Assembly: GCA_024226315.1 (NCBI GenBank)
Contig: JAAELT010000476.1
Span: 1-64,000, forward strand
Direction: 5' to 3'
Source of the DNA: a bacterium
GTDB lineage: Bacteria > Acidobacteriota > Thermoanaerobaculia > Multivoradales > J023
DNA length: 64,000 nucleotides
The notes below the pieces were generated by a model. That model had not been told where the DNA came from. It was given only the letters and a program-made list of their open reading frames with translations, and did no database searches. Position 1 is the first letter of the stretch. Every line of letters starts with the position of its first letter. The translations under genes and the position numbers were made by a program. This document shows positions 36,963 through 45,049 of the stretch, one piece after another.

Positions 36963-37265
36963 TCTCACGCAATGCACTTTGCAGAGAGTGAGATCGGCCA
37001 CCGTTCTCACGATATGCATTTTACAGAGCGTGAGATCGACCGCCGTTCTCACGATATGCATTTTGCAGAGCATGAGATCGGCCGCCGTTCTCACGATATG
37101 CATTTTTCATAGAGTGAGATCGGCCACCGTTCTCACTCTATGCAAGTTGCAAAGAGTGAGATTCCTCGCCGTTCTCACTCAATGGCTTTGTCAGATCGTG
37201 AGAAAGCCCACGGCTCTCACGAGATGTACTTCACTGAGAGTGTGAAATCTCGGCATTCTGGCGAT
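36963..37265. repeat. Seven-unit 42-bp tandem array of palindromic sites
   Basis: Units begin at 36972, 37014, 37056, 37098, 37140, 37182 and 37224. Each has the arms GTGAGA and TCTCAC separated by 11 bp. The left arms start at 36988 and then every 42 bp to 37198. The right arms start at 37005 and then every 42 bp to 37215. One extra right arm lies at 36963, and the last unit is degenerate. The arms and the ATGCATTTTGCAGAG link are conserved, while the 11-bp centre varies. A 42-bp period is four helical turns, so all sites face the same side of DNA. Because 42 is a multiple of three, frames stay open as 14-residue repeats, but no start, Shine-Dalgarno or codon bias supports a protein. The distal units overlap the 3' end of a recombinase remnant. 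Confidence 0.85.
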
Positions 37266-37925
37266 CCGAGTCTCGTAGATCGCTCCTCCCGGCCCCCGAT
37301 CAGCGCGGATGAGGAGGCGTGGGTGGCGAGGTGGCGGGACGCCGCCCCCGGCCCCGAAATTGTTGAGCGGGATCTCGCGTTGCTTCGCTCCCTTGCCGTG
37401 ACGGACGAGTACCCGGCCTTTTCGGCTTGAGAGGCGGACGTCACTCCAGGCGAGGTCGCAAAGCTCTTGGACCCGGCCACCTGTGTGCAGTAGAAGCCGG
37501 AGGATGGCGATATCCCGCTCACTCCCCCTTCGTTCGACGGCTCGCAAGAGGGCGAGCCGCTCGCGACGCTCAAGCCATCGAGGACCGAGCCGCTCGCGGC
37601 GGACCGTGCGGGGAACTCGCGGTAGTCGGCGATCTCCGAGCCGTCCTGAGCTGTGAGCCCACTGGAGGAAGCTACGGAGGCTCGCGAGCTTGCGATTGAT
37701 TGTCGCTGGCCGCCTCTTCCGCGCGACTCGGAGATGCTGCTTGAACTCTCGCAGATCCGTCGTCGTTGTGCGCCCGGGCGTCCATGGTTCGCCGTTCGCT
37801 TCGTCGAACCAGCGGGCAAAATGCCGCAGATCGAGGAGGTAGGTCTCGATCGATAGTGGGCTTCGTTCACGCTCCTCGAAGAAGGCAGCGTACGCGGGTA
37901 GCGGGTCGGGCAGAGGGTGTGCCAT
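37191..37925 (-). pseudogene. Truncated tyrosine recombinase (XerC/D-like integrase)
   Basis: The 244-codon frame begins with a normal SAM-like core-binding domain (LPAYAAFFEERERSPLSIETYLLDLRHFARWF, about residues 8-40, and INRKLASLRSFLQW). It then enters the catalytic domain: LHTGGRVQELCDLAWSDV carries the first catalytic Arg, and HGKGAKQREIPLN carries the Lys beta-hairpin. After about residue 185 similarity stops. The H-x-x-R box and the nucleophilic Tyr are absent, and the last 25 codons run into the 42-bp array. The family is about 300 residues, so roughly the last 100 are lost. It was probably the integrase of a former mobile element and is now inactive. Confidence 0.75.
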
Positions 37926-37927
37926 GA

Positions 37928-38022
37928 TTCTGCGACGAGTTTTTCGTAGGATAGCGAGCTAATGCAACCCGTATTCTGCGTCGAGTGCAGGTCGAACTGA
38001 ACGCAGAACACGTCTTCTGCGT
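37928..38022. repeat. Direct and inverted TTCTGCGT boxes at the recombinase 5' end
   Basis: TTCTGCGACGAG (37928-37939) and TTCTGCGTCGAG (37974-37985) are direct repeats with one mismatch. A third TTCTGCGT (38015-38022) pairs with ACGCAGAA (38001-38008) as a perfect 8-bp hairpin with a 6-nt loop. They lie just upstream of the recombinase start and before the secreted-protein gene at 38050. They could be recombinase arm-type sites or an operator. Confidence 0.5.
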
Positions 38023-38049
38023 GGAGATACTTAGACTAGGGAGAATATT

Positions 38050-39483
38050 ATGCGCCGTACCTACGCCATCACGATCTTGTTCACGCCCCTCTTCTTGACT
38101 GCCCCGGCCTCGTCACAGAATACGGTCCTCAATCAAGTCACGCGCTGGTGGAACGCGAGCGCGACCAACCATATGCTCTCCGTCTACTCGGGTGAGACCA
38201 ATGGCGTGCTCGAAGGCCAGAGTTTCTACATCTCGCGCTCGTCACAACCGGGAACGCGAGAACTGTTCAGGCTGTTCTCCCTCGTCCAGAACGATCACAT
38301 GACCTCAGTATTGACCAATGAGGGCGGCTATGCCCTCGATGGTTCGCTCGGCCATGCCTTTGTCTCGCCCGGACCCGGAATGGAGCCGATGAACCGCTGG
38401 TTCAAAACCGGCGTGGACTTTGACCACCTCGTCGCTTCCTACACTGAGGACCCTTCGCCCTTGGGCTACGTGCTAGAAGGTACCCTCGGCTTCGGCTACC
38501 CGCGCTTCGGCCCAAGCTGCGAGTTATCCGTCCATCTCGACGGCGCCGAAGTGCGGCTGACCGCCAACCGCGTTGCAGGAGCCGCCATCTCGGGTCTCAC
38601 CTGGAACGGCAAGCAGCTGGTCAACAATTTCGACTACGGGCGGCAGATCCAGACGGCGTTTAACTTCACCAACGTCGGCGAAGAAGACAACCCTACGGAG
38701 GCCGGAAGCCGCTACGGCTGCCCGGGGGTGGTCGCCGCAATGCGCGCCCAAGGATCCCCCGTCGAGCAGATCGCGGTGCAGGGCAGTGTTTTGACCACGC
38801 GCTCACGTCCCTTGCAATGGAACCCGGAGAATCACGGTGGCGACGCTGACCATCCAGTGATGTGGAACGGCGCCATCGAGAAGCGCATCGAGTTGGATTA
38901 CCAAGGCCATCCCCGGCACATCAAGTGGACCACGACGCTCGACGTGCCTGTCGACCGCGCCCAATTTGACTGGGAGGCGGTCACCGCTTACCTGACGGCC
39001 GATCTCGACCGCCTATATGCCTTCGACGCAACCGCGGACACCCTGGTCGACCGGAGCGCCGACGTGCCCAACAACGGCTGCTTGGAAGGTGGACTAGATC
39101 CCAACCTGGCACCCACCTCGGGCGGTGTCATCCTCGCCACGGCTAACGGGCAATACGCACTCGGCGCCTACCGCCGCAAGACCACCCGGAATCACTTCGC
39201 GCTGTGCAAGTTCCACAACGGTGCAGGCAACGGGGTCTACGACGCTGACACCACCAAGTGGAGCGTGCTCGAACGCGACGGCATCCCAGGCATCACCGCC
39301 GGCCGACACAGTGCTACGGTCTTTCTCGCAGTCGGCACCCTCTCTGACGTGCGCGCCAGTATGCTGGCGTTTCATCAGGACATGGACATCTTCTCCGATG
39401 GCTTCGAATCGGGGACGACTGGCGCCTGGACGACGACGGCACCGTTGGGCAACCCCAAGGGGGTTGCCGCTGGGGGTCTGTAG
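38050..39483 (+). CDS. Secreted protein with C-terminal DGFESG motif
   Basis: A 477-residue protein with a signal peptide (about 1-23, ending APASSQ). No catalytic family is recognised. The region about 25-155 has three related segments (TNHMLSVYSGETNGVLEG, NDHMTSVLTNEGGYALDG, FDHLVASYTEDPSPLGYVLEG), suggesting internal beta repeats. The rest contains paired aromatic-rich strands and a few Cys. Near the end is DIFSDGFESGTTGAWT, a short terminal motif seen in many exported proteins of Acidobacteria and gammaproteobacteria. Its role is unclear. Codon use is less G/C-biased than in neighbours, and it lies beside a recombinase remnant, so lateral acquisition is likely. The start is the ATG after GGGAGAATATT. 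Confidence 0.7.
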   Translation: MRRTYAITILFTPLFLTAPASSQNTVLNQVTRWWNASATNHMLSVYSGETNGVLEGQSFYISRSSQPGTRELFRLFSLVQNDHMTSVLTNEGGYALDGSLGHAFVSPGPGMEPMNRWFKTGVDFDHLVASYTEDPSPLGYVLEGTLGFGYPRFGPSCELSVHLDGAEVRLTANRVAGAAISGLTWNGKQLVNNFDYGRQIQTAFNFTNVGEEDNPTEAGSRYGCPGVVAAMRAQGSPVEQIAVQGSVLTTRSRPLQWNPENHGGDADHPVMWNGAIEKRIELDYQGHPRHIKWTTTLDVPVDRAQFDWEAVTAYLTADLDRLYAFDATADTLVDRSADVPNNGCLEGGLDPNLAPTSGGVILATANGQYALGAYRRKTTRNHFALCKFHNGAGNGVYDADTTKWSVLERDGIPGITAGRHSATVFLAVGTLSDVRASMLAFHQDMDIFSDGFESGTTGAWTTTAPLGNPKGVAAGGL

Positions 39484-39630
39484 GAATCGGGACCGTCCCC
39501 CAGGCCGGCCGGTTCAACGTCCTTCTGTATGGTGAGTACCAGCTCAACCGCGGACTCGTGCGGGTCCAACGGTCGCCCGGTGCTTAGCGTATAAATTCGC
39601 GCGATTCTGGGCGCTACCCAGTCTACGTCG

Positions 39631-39675
39631 CCGGTGCAGATCGCGGGATCAATTCCCGCGCGCTGCACCGGTTTT
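39631..39675 (+). terminator. Hairpin terminator after the secreted-protein gene
   Basis: A nested hairpin: outer 9-bp stem CCGGTGCAG/CTGCACCGG, a 2x2 internal loop, inner 6-bp stem CGCGGG/CCCGCG, a 7-nt loop ATCAATT, then TTTT. It lies about 150 bp after the stop of the gene at 38050. The inner arm resembles a tRNA T-arm, but no full tRNA can be built around it. Confidence 0.5.
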
Positions 39676-39714
39676 GAGTTTCAGAGCTTTCGGTGCCGAT
39701 GTCGCTGCTCGGCC

Positions 39715-39900
39715 TCAACTCACGATCGCCTCGAGCGCCGCTTCGATCGCGCCCAGGTGGGCCGACGCTTCGCGGTAGCCGATGTCGAAGATCTCCTGTA
39801 CGTGCCGGGTGTTGAAGGCGCCGAAGCGCTCGAGGCCCGGAGGACAGAGCAGGACGTCGCACTCGTGGAACTTCGGCTTGGAGTTGTAGTAGCGGGCCAC
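39715..39900 (-). pseudogene. Patatin C-terminal fragment
   Basis: Translation of the last 60 or so codons (ARYYNSKPKFHECDVLLC, PPGLERFGAFNTRHVQEIF, DIGYREASAHLGAIEAAL) is nearly identical to the C-terminus of the intact patatin gene at 45050-45832. Homology stops abruptly at the ARYYN segment. All catalytic parts (GGGAR, GTSAG, DGG) are missing, so this is a non-functional 3' remnant. It abuts the remnant of the metallo-beta-lactamase gene. Confidence 0.85.
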
Positions 39901-40020
39901 CAGAATGTCGCCGTCGTAGACCTGGATCGTATAGCTGGTGGCGCCGATCGGCGAGAAATCGCCGTGAGCGACCTGGCGGCCGAGGGCAACGGCCCGCTGC
40001 GCTACCAGTCGAAGCACTGA
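39895..40020 (+). pseudogene. Metallo-beta-lactamase C-terminal fragment
   Basis: The plus strand encodes a tail (GADRREIAVSDLAAEGNG then PLRYQSKH and stop) homologous to the end of the protein at 35260-36783 (GADRKWDIYRLEAEGNG then PLRYQSKH). The last 43 nt, including the stop, differ at only three positions. No start or metal site remains. It joins the patatin fragment back to back at about 39897. Confidence 0.8.
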
Positions 40021-40045
40021 TTTGCGCGAACGAACGATCCTGGCT

Positions 40046-43000
40046 TTACTCCAGGGCCAGGATCGCTTCGCTCAACCGGCCGTCGAACACCCGGGCAGTG
40101 CCGCTCCACGTCCGGCCGTCCGCGGCGCGTACCTCGATCCGCCACGAGCCGGGCGTCAGGCCCTGCAAAAAGATAGAGCGTGAGCGCCGGGTGCGCGGCC
40201 CGGCGTAGGCGGGGTCGTCCGGCACCTCGAGGGCCGCCTCCACCAGGATCGGGACGCTGGTGCCCCAGTCCGACTCGAGCGCCAGCTCTCCGACGTGGAG
40301 CCGCAGCGAGCCCGCCGCCGGAAACGGCAGGAGGACCTCCGGGCCGGGGACCTCAGCGTCGGTCTCGATCCAGGTGAAGTCGTCGTGCGCCCGCAACCGG
40401 AAGCGGCCGGGCGGGGCGCCGGGCCAGTGGCCGGAGGCGACGCCGTCGAGCGCGATCGAGTCCATGGCCACCCGGTTGCCGGCGGCGTCGCGCAGCTCGA
40501 GGGTGACGGAGTAGGGGAGCCGGCCGCTCGAGGTCTCGACGCGGAAGTGGAGACCCGAGCTCGGGGTCAGCTCGATCACGGCCGGCTCGGCAGCCGCAGC
40601 GACCGAGACCGACGCGTGCGCGTCGAGGTATCCCGACGCAACCGCCATGAGCGACCAGCGGCCCTCGAGGACCGGCCCGATCTCGAACCAGCCGGCGAGG
40701 TCGGACACGGCCTCGAATTTTTCGCCATGGGTACGGATCACCACGGGGAAAGCCGAAACCTTCGCCTCGCCGACGCCCGTGCCGGTCTCCGCGTCGACCG
40801 CCCGGCCACGCAGCCGCGTGGTGCGCAACTCCACCGGGAGCTCGATGTCGGCGTCGACGCTCAGCGTGCGCCGCGTCGAGCCCAGCGGCCCCAGGACGGT
40901 CAGCTCGTAGTTTCCGGCAGGGACAGTGGCAAAGTCGAAACGTCCGGAATCATGACTGCTGCCGTCGTAGCTCTGGACGGTGACGCCCTCGCCTTCCGTC
41001 CTGAGGGTGACGGAGGTGTGGCGGGCGGGCGTCCGGCCGTCGATCAGCACCTGACCCCATACGCGGTAGGAACGGGGGAGCTCGAAATCGTGCCGGGCCT
41101 TCGTCTGGCCCGGCTCGATCTCGATCTCGGCCTCGAGCCGCGTCTCGGCCCAGGCGACGACCATCCAGGTGCCGGCCCCCAGGCCCTCGAACCGGTAGCT
41201 GTCGCCGTCGAGGACGGCTTCATGGAAGTCGAAGACATGGTGGCGTTGAGCGTGGATCTTCAGGCGGGCCAGATCCTCGTCTCGGAGACCCACGATCTCG
41301 CCGCTCAGGGTGGCGCCGGGATCGAGCACCAGCTCCACCGGTTCGAGACCGGCGTCCACCACCAGCGGCAGGGCCGTCATCGCCCAGCCGGGCGACACCG
41401 CGGTCAGCCGGTAGCCGCCCTCCTTGACCCGGCGCAGCTCGAAACGGCCGGCGGCATCGGCGCGGGCGCCGTATTCCGGCAGGGTCGACCGGGGCGGTAC
41501 GAGGCCGATCTCGGCCCCGGGGACCGGCTCGCCGCCCGGACCGATCACCCGTCCGCGGACGGCGACGAGCTTCCAGGGAGCCGGGTCGAGATCGACCCGG
41601 ATCGTCGCCTGGTCGGGGCGGACCCGGAGATCGGCGCGCCACCAGCGCGGGTGCTCGAGGTGGTGGACCTCCAGCGAGTACGGACCGCCGACCGGCACGC
41701 GGTCGAGCACGCCGGTGCCCTCGCCGACGGTCGACAGCGACGCGTAGTACTGCGACAGCTCGATGTCCTGGAGGTGGAAGTCGACCTCCGCGCCGGCCAC
41801 GGGTCGCCCTTCGGCGTCGCGCACGGTGAGCACCAGATCGCGGGTCTCGGCCGGCTCGAGCGTGATCGACACCTCTCCCGGTTCCCGGCCGTGGGAGGTT
41901 GCGGCCACTTCGGCCTCGGCGCTGGCCAGGAGGAAGCCCTGCGCCGTGACCTCCAGGCGATGGCGCCCCGGCTCGACGTCAGCGAAGCGGAATCGGCCCT
42001 CGGTAGCGGTGGTCCGGACGTGGGTGCCGACGTGGGTCTGCTCATCAGGATCCAGGACGACGTTGGCGTCGGCTACCGGTGTACCGTCAGGGTCGCTCAC
42101 CCGGCCGGCGACAGTCAGCGTCGCTTCCAGGACGACGGGCGCCTTCAGCTTCTTGCCGCCCTCGCCGGGCTCGAGGTCGGGCTCGACCAGCCGCAGCCGG
42201 TAGCCTTCCTTGCGGAAGCGGAAGAAGAAGCCGGGGTCGAGCTCCGGCGGGACCTCGAGCCGGAACCCGCCCCGCGAGTCGCTCTCGCCGCCGGGCGATG
42301 GCAGCCAGTCGCGCGACATGGCGGCCGGCAGCTTCCGGTGGTACTCGATGGCGACGCCGGCCAGCGGCTGCTCTTCGGCGTCCACCACCCGGCCGCTCAG
42401 GATCGCCGGCCGCCGCAGACGGATGGCGCCGAGATCGGTCGCCGGCGGCGCGGTCTCACTGCCCGCGACCACCGGTCGGACCCGTAGCCCCTCGATCCCG
42501 GTCGGGAAGTAGCCGTCGACGTCGAGCACCGCGGCATAGTCGCCGTGCGGCACCCCGACCATTTCGAAAACGCCGTCCTCCCCGCTGGTCGTCGTCCACG
42601 GCCGTGCTCCGTCGTCGCCGGCGCGCCACAAAGCCACCCGCACGCCTGCCAACGGCTCGGCGCCGTCGCCGGTGGCACGGCCCCGCACCACGGCTCCCGG
42701 AGCCAATAGAATCCCGCCCAGCTCGCAGACCCCTCCGGGCCGCGCCGTGTAGCCGTACGGCGGGATTTCGAGAGCGCGCCGCGCCAGCCCCGGCGCCGAG
42801 ATCTCGAGCATCCAGCGCCGCTGATCGCGGGCGATCCCGGTGAGATCGACGGCGATCTCGAAGCGACCGTCTCCCCCGGAGGCGGCCCGGAGCGATTCTG
42901 TCTCCTCCTTCGGCTGCGACGCGTCGGCCGTCGGCCGTTGGCTCAACCGTGCCTCCGCGCTTTCGAGCGCCCCCGCGCGGGTCACCACCTGGCCGCGGAT

Positions 43001-43129
43001 GACGTAGACCTCTGCCGTGGGCGACTCGCCGGCGGCCAGAACGCCGGCCGTCACGGCATCGCCGAGTGACACGCTGGCGAGCCAGACGGCGCCGGCGCAC
43101 AGCAGCGTGTTGACGATGGCCGATCTCAT
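40046..43129 (-). CDS. Secreted protein of tandem CarboxypepD_reg-like Ig domains
   Basis: A 1027-residue exported protein: signal peptide (about 1-24, NTLLCAGAVWLASVSLGDAVTA), then roughly nine or ten beta-sandwich modules of the carboxypeptidase regulatory/Cna-B-like type. Each shows the G-x-V-x-D-x-x-x-x-P-L-x-G-V opening and the G-x-F-x-x-x-x-x-P-x-G-x-Y-x-L closing, for example SGRVVDAEEQPLAGV, GRVSDPDGTPVADANV, GRVIGPGGEPVPGAEI and GRAVDAETGTGVGEAKV. No enzyme domain or cell-wall anchor is seen. Such proteins usually serve as surface scaffolds or adhesive stalks. The ATG at 43129 has GGGAGGGGG about 11 nt upstream. An upstream 35-codon extension exists but would bury the signal peptide. 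Confidence 0.85.
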   Translation of the reverse strand: MRSAIVNTLLCAGAVWLASVSLGDAVTAGVLAAGESPTAEVYVIRGQVVTRAGALESAEARLSQRPTADASQPKEETESLRAASGGDGRFEIAVDLTGIARDQRRWMLEISAPGLARRALEIPPYGYTARPGGVCELGGILLAPGAVVRGRATGDGAEPLAGVRVALWRAGDDGARPWTTTSGEDGVFEMVGVPHGDYAAVLDVDGYFPTGIEGLRVRPVVAGSETAPPATDLGAIRLRRPAILSGRVVDAEEQPLAGVAIEYHRKLPAAMSRDWLPSPGGESDSRGGFRLEVPPELDPGFFFRFRKEGYRLRLVEPDLEPGEGGKKLKAPVVLEATLTVAGRVSDPDGTPVADANVVLDPDEQTHVGTHVRTTATEGRFRFADVEPGRHRLEVTAQGFLLASAEAEVAATSHGREPGEVSITLEPAETRDLVLTVRDAEGRPVAGAEVDFHLQDIELSQYYASLSTVGEGTGVLDRVPVGGPYSLEVHHLEHPRWWRADLRVRPDQATIRVDLDPAPWKLVAVRGRVIGPGGEPVPGAEIGLVPPRSTLPEYGARADAAGRFELRRVKEGGYRLTAVSPGWAMTALPLVVDAGLEPVELVLDPGATLSGEIVGLRDEDLARLKIHAQRHHVFDFHEAVLDGDSYRFEGLGAGTWMVVAWAETRLEAEIEIEPGQTKARHDFELPRSYRVWGQVLIDGRTPARHTSVTLRTEGEGVTVQSYDGSSHDSGRFDFATVPAGNYELTVLGPLGSTRRTLSVDADIELPVELRTTRLRGRAVDAETGTGVGEAKVSAFPVVIRTHGEKFEAVSDLAGWFEIGPVLEGRWSLMAVASGYLDAHASVSVAAAAEPAVIELTPSSGLHFRVETSSGRLPYSVTLELRDAAGNRVAMDSIALDGVASGHWPGAPPGRFRLRAHDDFTWIETDAEVPGPEVLLPFPAAGSLRLHVGELALESDWGTSVPILVEAALEVPDDPAYAGPRTRRSRSIFLQGLTPGSWRIEVRAADGRTWSGTARVFDGRLSEAILALE

Positions 43130-43273
43130 CGGAACCCAGACCCCCTCCCACCCAGGATACCGGCCACGGAACTCCGACGCCAGGCCCGGCATGCGGACGA
43201 CCCATGCCGGGCCGGGAGACTTCGGTACGGTCACGCATCGCCCGCGATCGGCGGGATCGACGCCCGATGCGAG

Positions 43274-44827
43274 CTACTCGCCGTCGCCCAGGTCTCCCGT
43301 GATGATCGGGTTGGCGGTGGAGCAGGCGCTGGTCAGCTGCGTCGCCGCGAAGCCGACGCTCAGCGTGCCCTCGATGCCACCCTCCGATTCGAGCTCGGTG
43401 GTGACCCAGCTCTGCGCGATGTCGCCGAAGAGCCCGTCGGTGGAGCAGGGGGTCGGGGACCCCGAGGTGTCACCGAGCGTGAAGTTCAGGTTCAGGTACA
43501 TCCAGCCGAAGTCGTACGGAGGAGCGAGATCGCCGGCACCGACTTCGTACCGCCCGGTTTCGAGCGGGAAGCACTGGATGCCCTCCCCCGGCTGATCCGG
43601 CAGCGGCGGCGAGATCCCTCCACCGCCCGGTACGCCCGGAGTGTCCGTGCACAGCTCATAGGCGTCTTCCTGGGTGTCGAAGGCGACCACCTGCGTCTCG
43701 TCCAGCGGCCACCACGGCGGCGTGCCCGAGGTGGGCGTGCAGTCGTTGTCGAACCCGCTGGTGCTGACCCGACATTTCGAGTCCCTCCACACGAGCAGGT
43801 CGGTGCCGCCCGGGAACAGCGCATTCGGCTGGAAGTAGCGGGTGGCCCAGGTCGAAGCCAGGGGCTCGCGCTGATCGGTGGCCAGGCCATCCACGTAACG
43901 GCCATAGAAAGTGTGGTCTCCCGGCAGGAAAGCTCCGCTTTCGGAAGCCTCGATCGCCACCAGGTTGTCGCCCCACGCGCGCCCGTCCTGGACGATGAAC
44001 CAGTCACCCCAGAGCTGGTTGACCTCGCTGGTCAAACCGCTTCCGAAGTAGCCTGCCTGGCCCGGGAACAGCAGGTTGCAGTCGGTGACGTTGTCGATCG
44101 TGATGTAGCCGCGGGCGATGAAGTCGTTGCCGCCGGCGCCGGTCTCGTCGTGCACCTGGCCGATGCACGAGACCTGGTCGCAGGCTAGACCTCGTCCAGT
44201 GTGGCCGCAGCGGACGCGCTCGGCGAACGTCCCCACGAGCACCGGGTTGACACCCAGGGGCAGGTTGGTGTCACAGCCCGGGAAGCGGGGGCAGTCGACG
44301 CCTTCGGGACCGCAGCCGGCGATGCCACCTTCCGGGGTCACCACCTCGGAGGCCGAGTCCCACTGGGGGTTCTCGCTCAACCCGGGATGCGGGCCGCTCT
44401 GCTCCCAGAGCGTGCCTTCGTTGTCGTCGAGTCGCCGGCCGTGCGGGCTGATCTGGTCGGTGGGATCGTTCCACGCGTGCGAGGTGATCGGCAGATTGCC
44501 GTTGTTGAACATGTCGCACAGACTCAGCGTCTCCACGTCGTATCCCGTCAGGAAGATGTTGAAGTCGATCGACGGCTGTGACCAGTCGCCCCACAACACC
44601 ACGTGGACCACGGCCGGGGCGGCCGAGGCGTTGTTGACCGAGAAGAACGTGTCGACGGACCTCGCCGACGCCACGGGATCGTCCTCGGTTGGAGTCAAGC
44701 CGCACTCGAAGTACGGCAGCAACAGAGTCGCCGCGGGGACCGCGTCGATCGTACAGAGCTCGGCGAACGACTGGCCTCCTAGCGCCAGGAGACACGTCAA
44801 AGCCAGCAGCGGAACAACTCTCCTCAT
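43274..44827 (-). CDS. Secreted cysteine-containing protein of unknown function
   Basis: A 517-residue exported protein, not recognised by function. The signal peptide is clear (about residues 1-22, LLALTCLLALGGQSFA). The mature N-terminus, ELCTIDAVPAATLLLPYFEC, begins a beta-rich domain containing VVHVVLWGDWSQPSIDFNIF. More than a dozen cysteines (several as C-x-x-x-C or close pairs) suggest disulfides. The centre reads GYITIDNVTDCNLLFPG and GDHTFYGRYVDG. No catalytic motif, membrane anchor or sorting signal is seen. AAGGAGG lies 8 nt before the ATG at 44827, a strong ribosome site. The 150-nt leader resembles a c-di-GMP-I riboswitch, which would tie expression to surface or biofilm lifestyle. 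Confidence 0.75.
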   Translation of the reverse strand: MRRVVPLLALTCLLALGGQSFAELCTIDAVPAATLLLPYFECGLTPTEDDPVASARSVDTFFSVNNASAAPAVVHVVLWGDWSQPSIDFNIFLTGYDVETLSLCDMFNNGNLPITSHAWNDPTDQISPHGRRLDDNEGTLWEQSGPHPGLSENPQWDSASEVVTPEGGIAGCGPEGVDCPRFPGCDTNLPLGVNPVLVGTFAERVRCGHTGRGLACDQVSCIGQVHDETGAGGNDFIARGYITIDNVTDCNLLFPGQAGYFGSGLTSEVNQLWGDWFIVQDGRAWGDNLVAIEASESGAFLPGDHTFYGRYVDGLATDQREPLASTWATRYFQPNALFPGGTDLLVWRDSKCRVSTSGFDNDCTPTSGTPPWWPLDETQVVAFDTQEDAYELCTDTPGVPGGGGISPPLPDQPGEGIQCFPLETGRYEVGAGDLAPPYDFGWMYLNLNFTLGDTSGSPTPCSTDGLFGDIAQSWVTTELESEGGIEGTLSVGFAATQLTSACSTANPIITGDLGDGE

Positions 44828-44869
44828 GGTGGGAACCTCCTTTTCGGGCATTCGAAGCCCGTCAACGGC

Positions 44870-44982
44870 CTTCGGCAGCTCGGCGATCTTGGGGTTCCAC
44901 GCGAGGATCGCGGGAAAGCGAGGACCCGCAGCTTTGCGGCACCGGGTTTTCCCGGCTGTGCCTTTTTCGAGGCACATCGCAG
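44870..44982 (-). promoter_or_regulatory. Candidate c-di-GMP-I (GEMM) riboswitch
   Basis: On the minus strand, AAAGGCACAGCC is followed by a short GC hairpin (CCGGGAAAACCCGG), then the highly conserved-looking CGCAAAGC (44938-44931), then TGCGGGTCC. This follows the GEMM order: AAAGGCAAACC, a GAAA-capped stem, GACGCAAAGCC and CGGGTC. Deviations are GCACAGCC for GCAAACC and TGCCGC for GGACGC. The second (P3) half is hard to place. It sits about 100 nt before the start of a secreted protein gene, a typical GEMM context. Confidence 0.45.
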
Positions 44983-45049
44983 AATATCAAGCGCCGGAAG
45001 ACGCCAGAACGATCCGGACGGGTGGTGCGTCACCTACCCGAGAGGGTGG

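Noticed and set aside
36829..37245. Protein made of 14-residue repeats encoded by the array
   Set aside because: Frames are open only because 42 is a multiple of three; both strands are open, and there is no Shine-Dalgarno or codon bias.
36963..37265. CRISPR array
   Set aside because: The variable part is only 11 bp and semi-conserved, the period is 42 bp, and no cas gene is nearby.
39631..39675. tRNA or tRNA-derived attachment site
   Set aside because: A T-arm-like stem exists but no matching acceptor, D or anticodon arms can be placed; it fits a terminator hairpin better.
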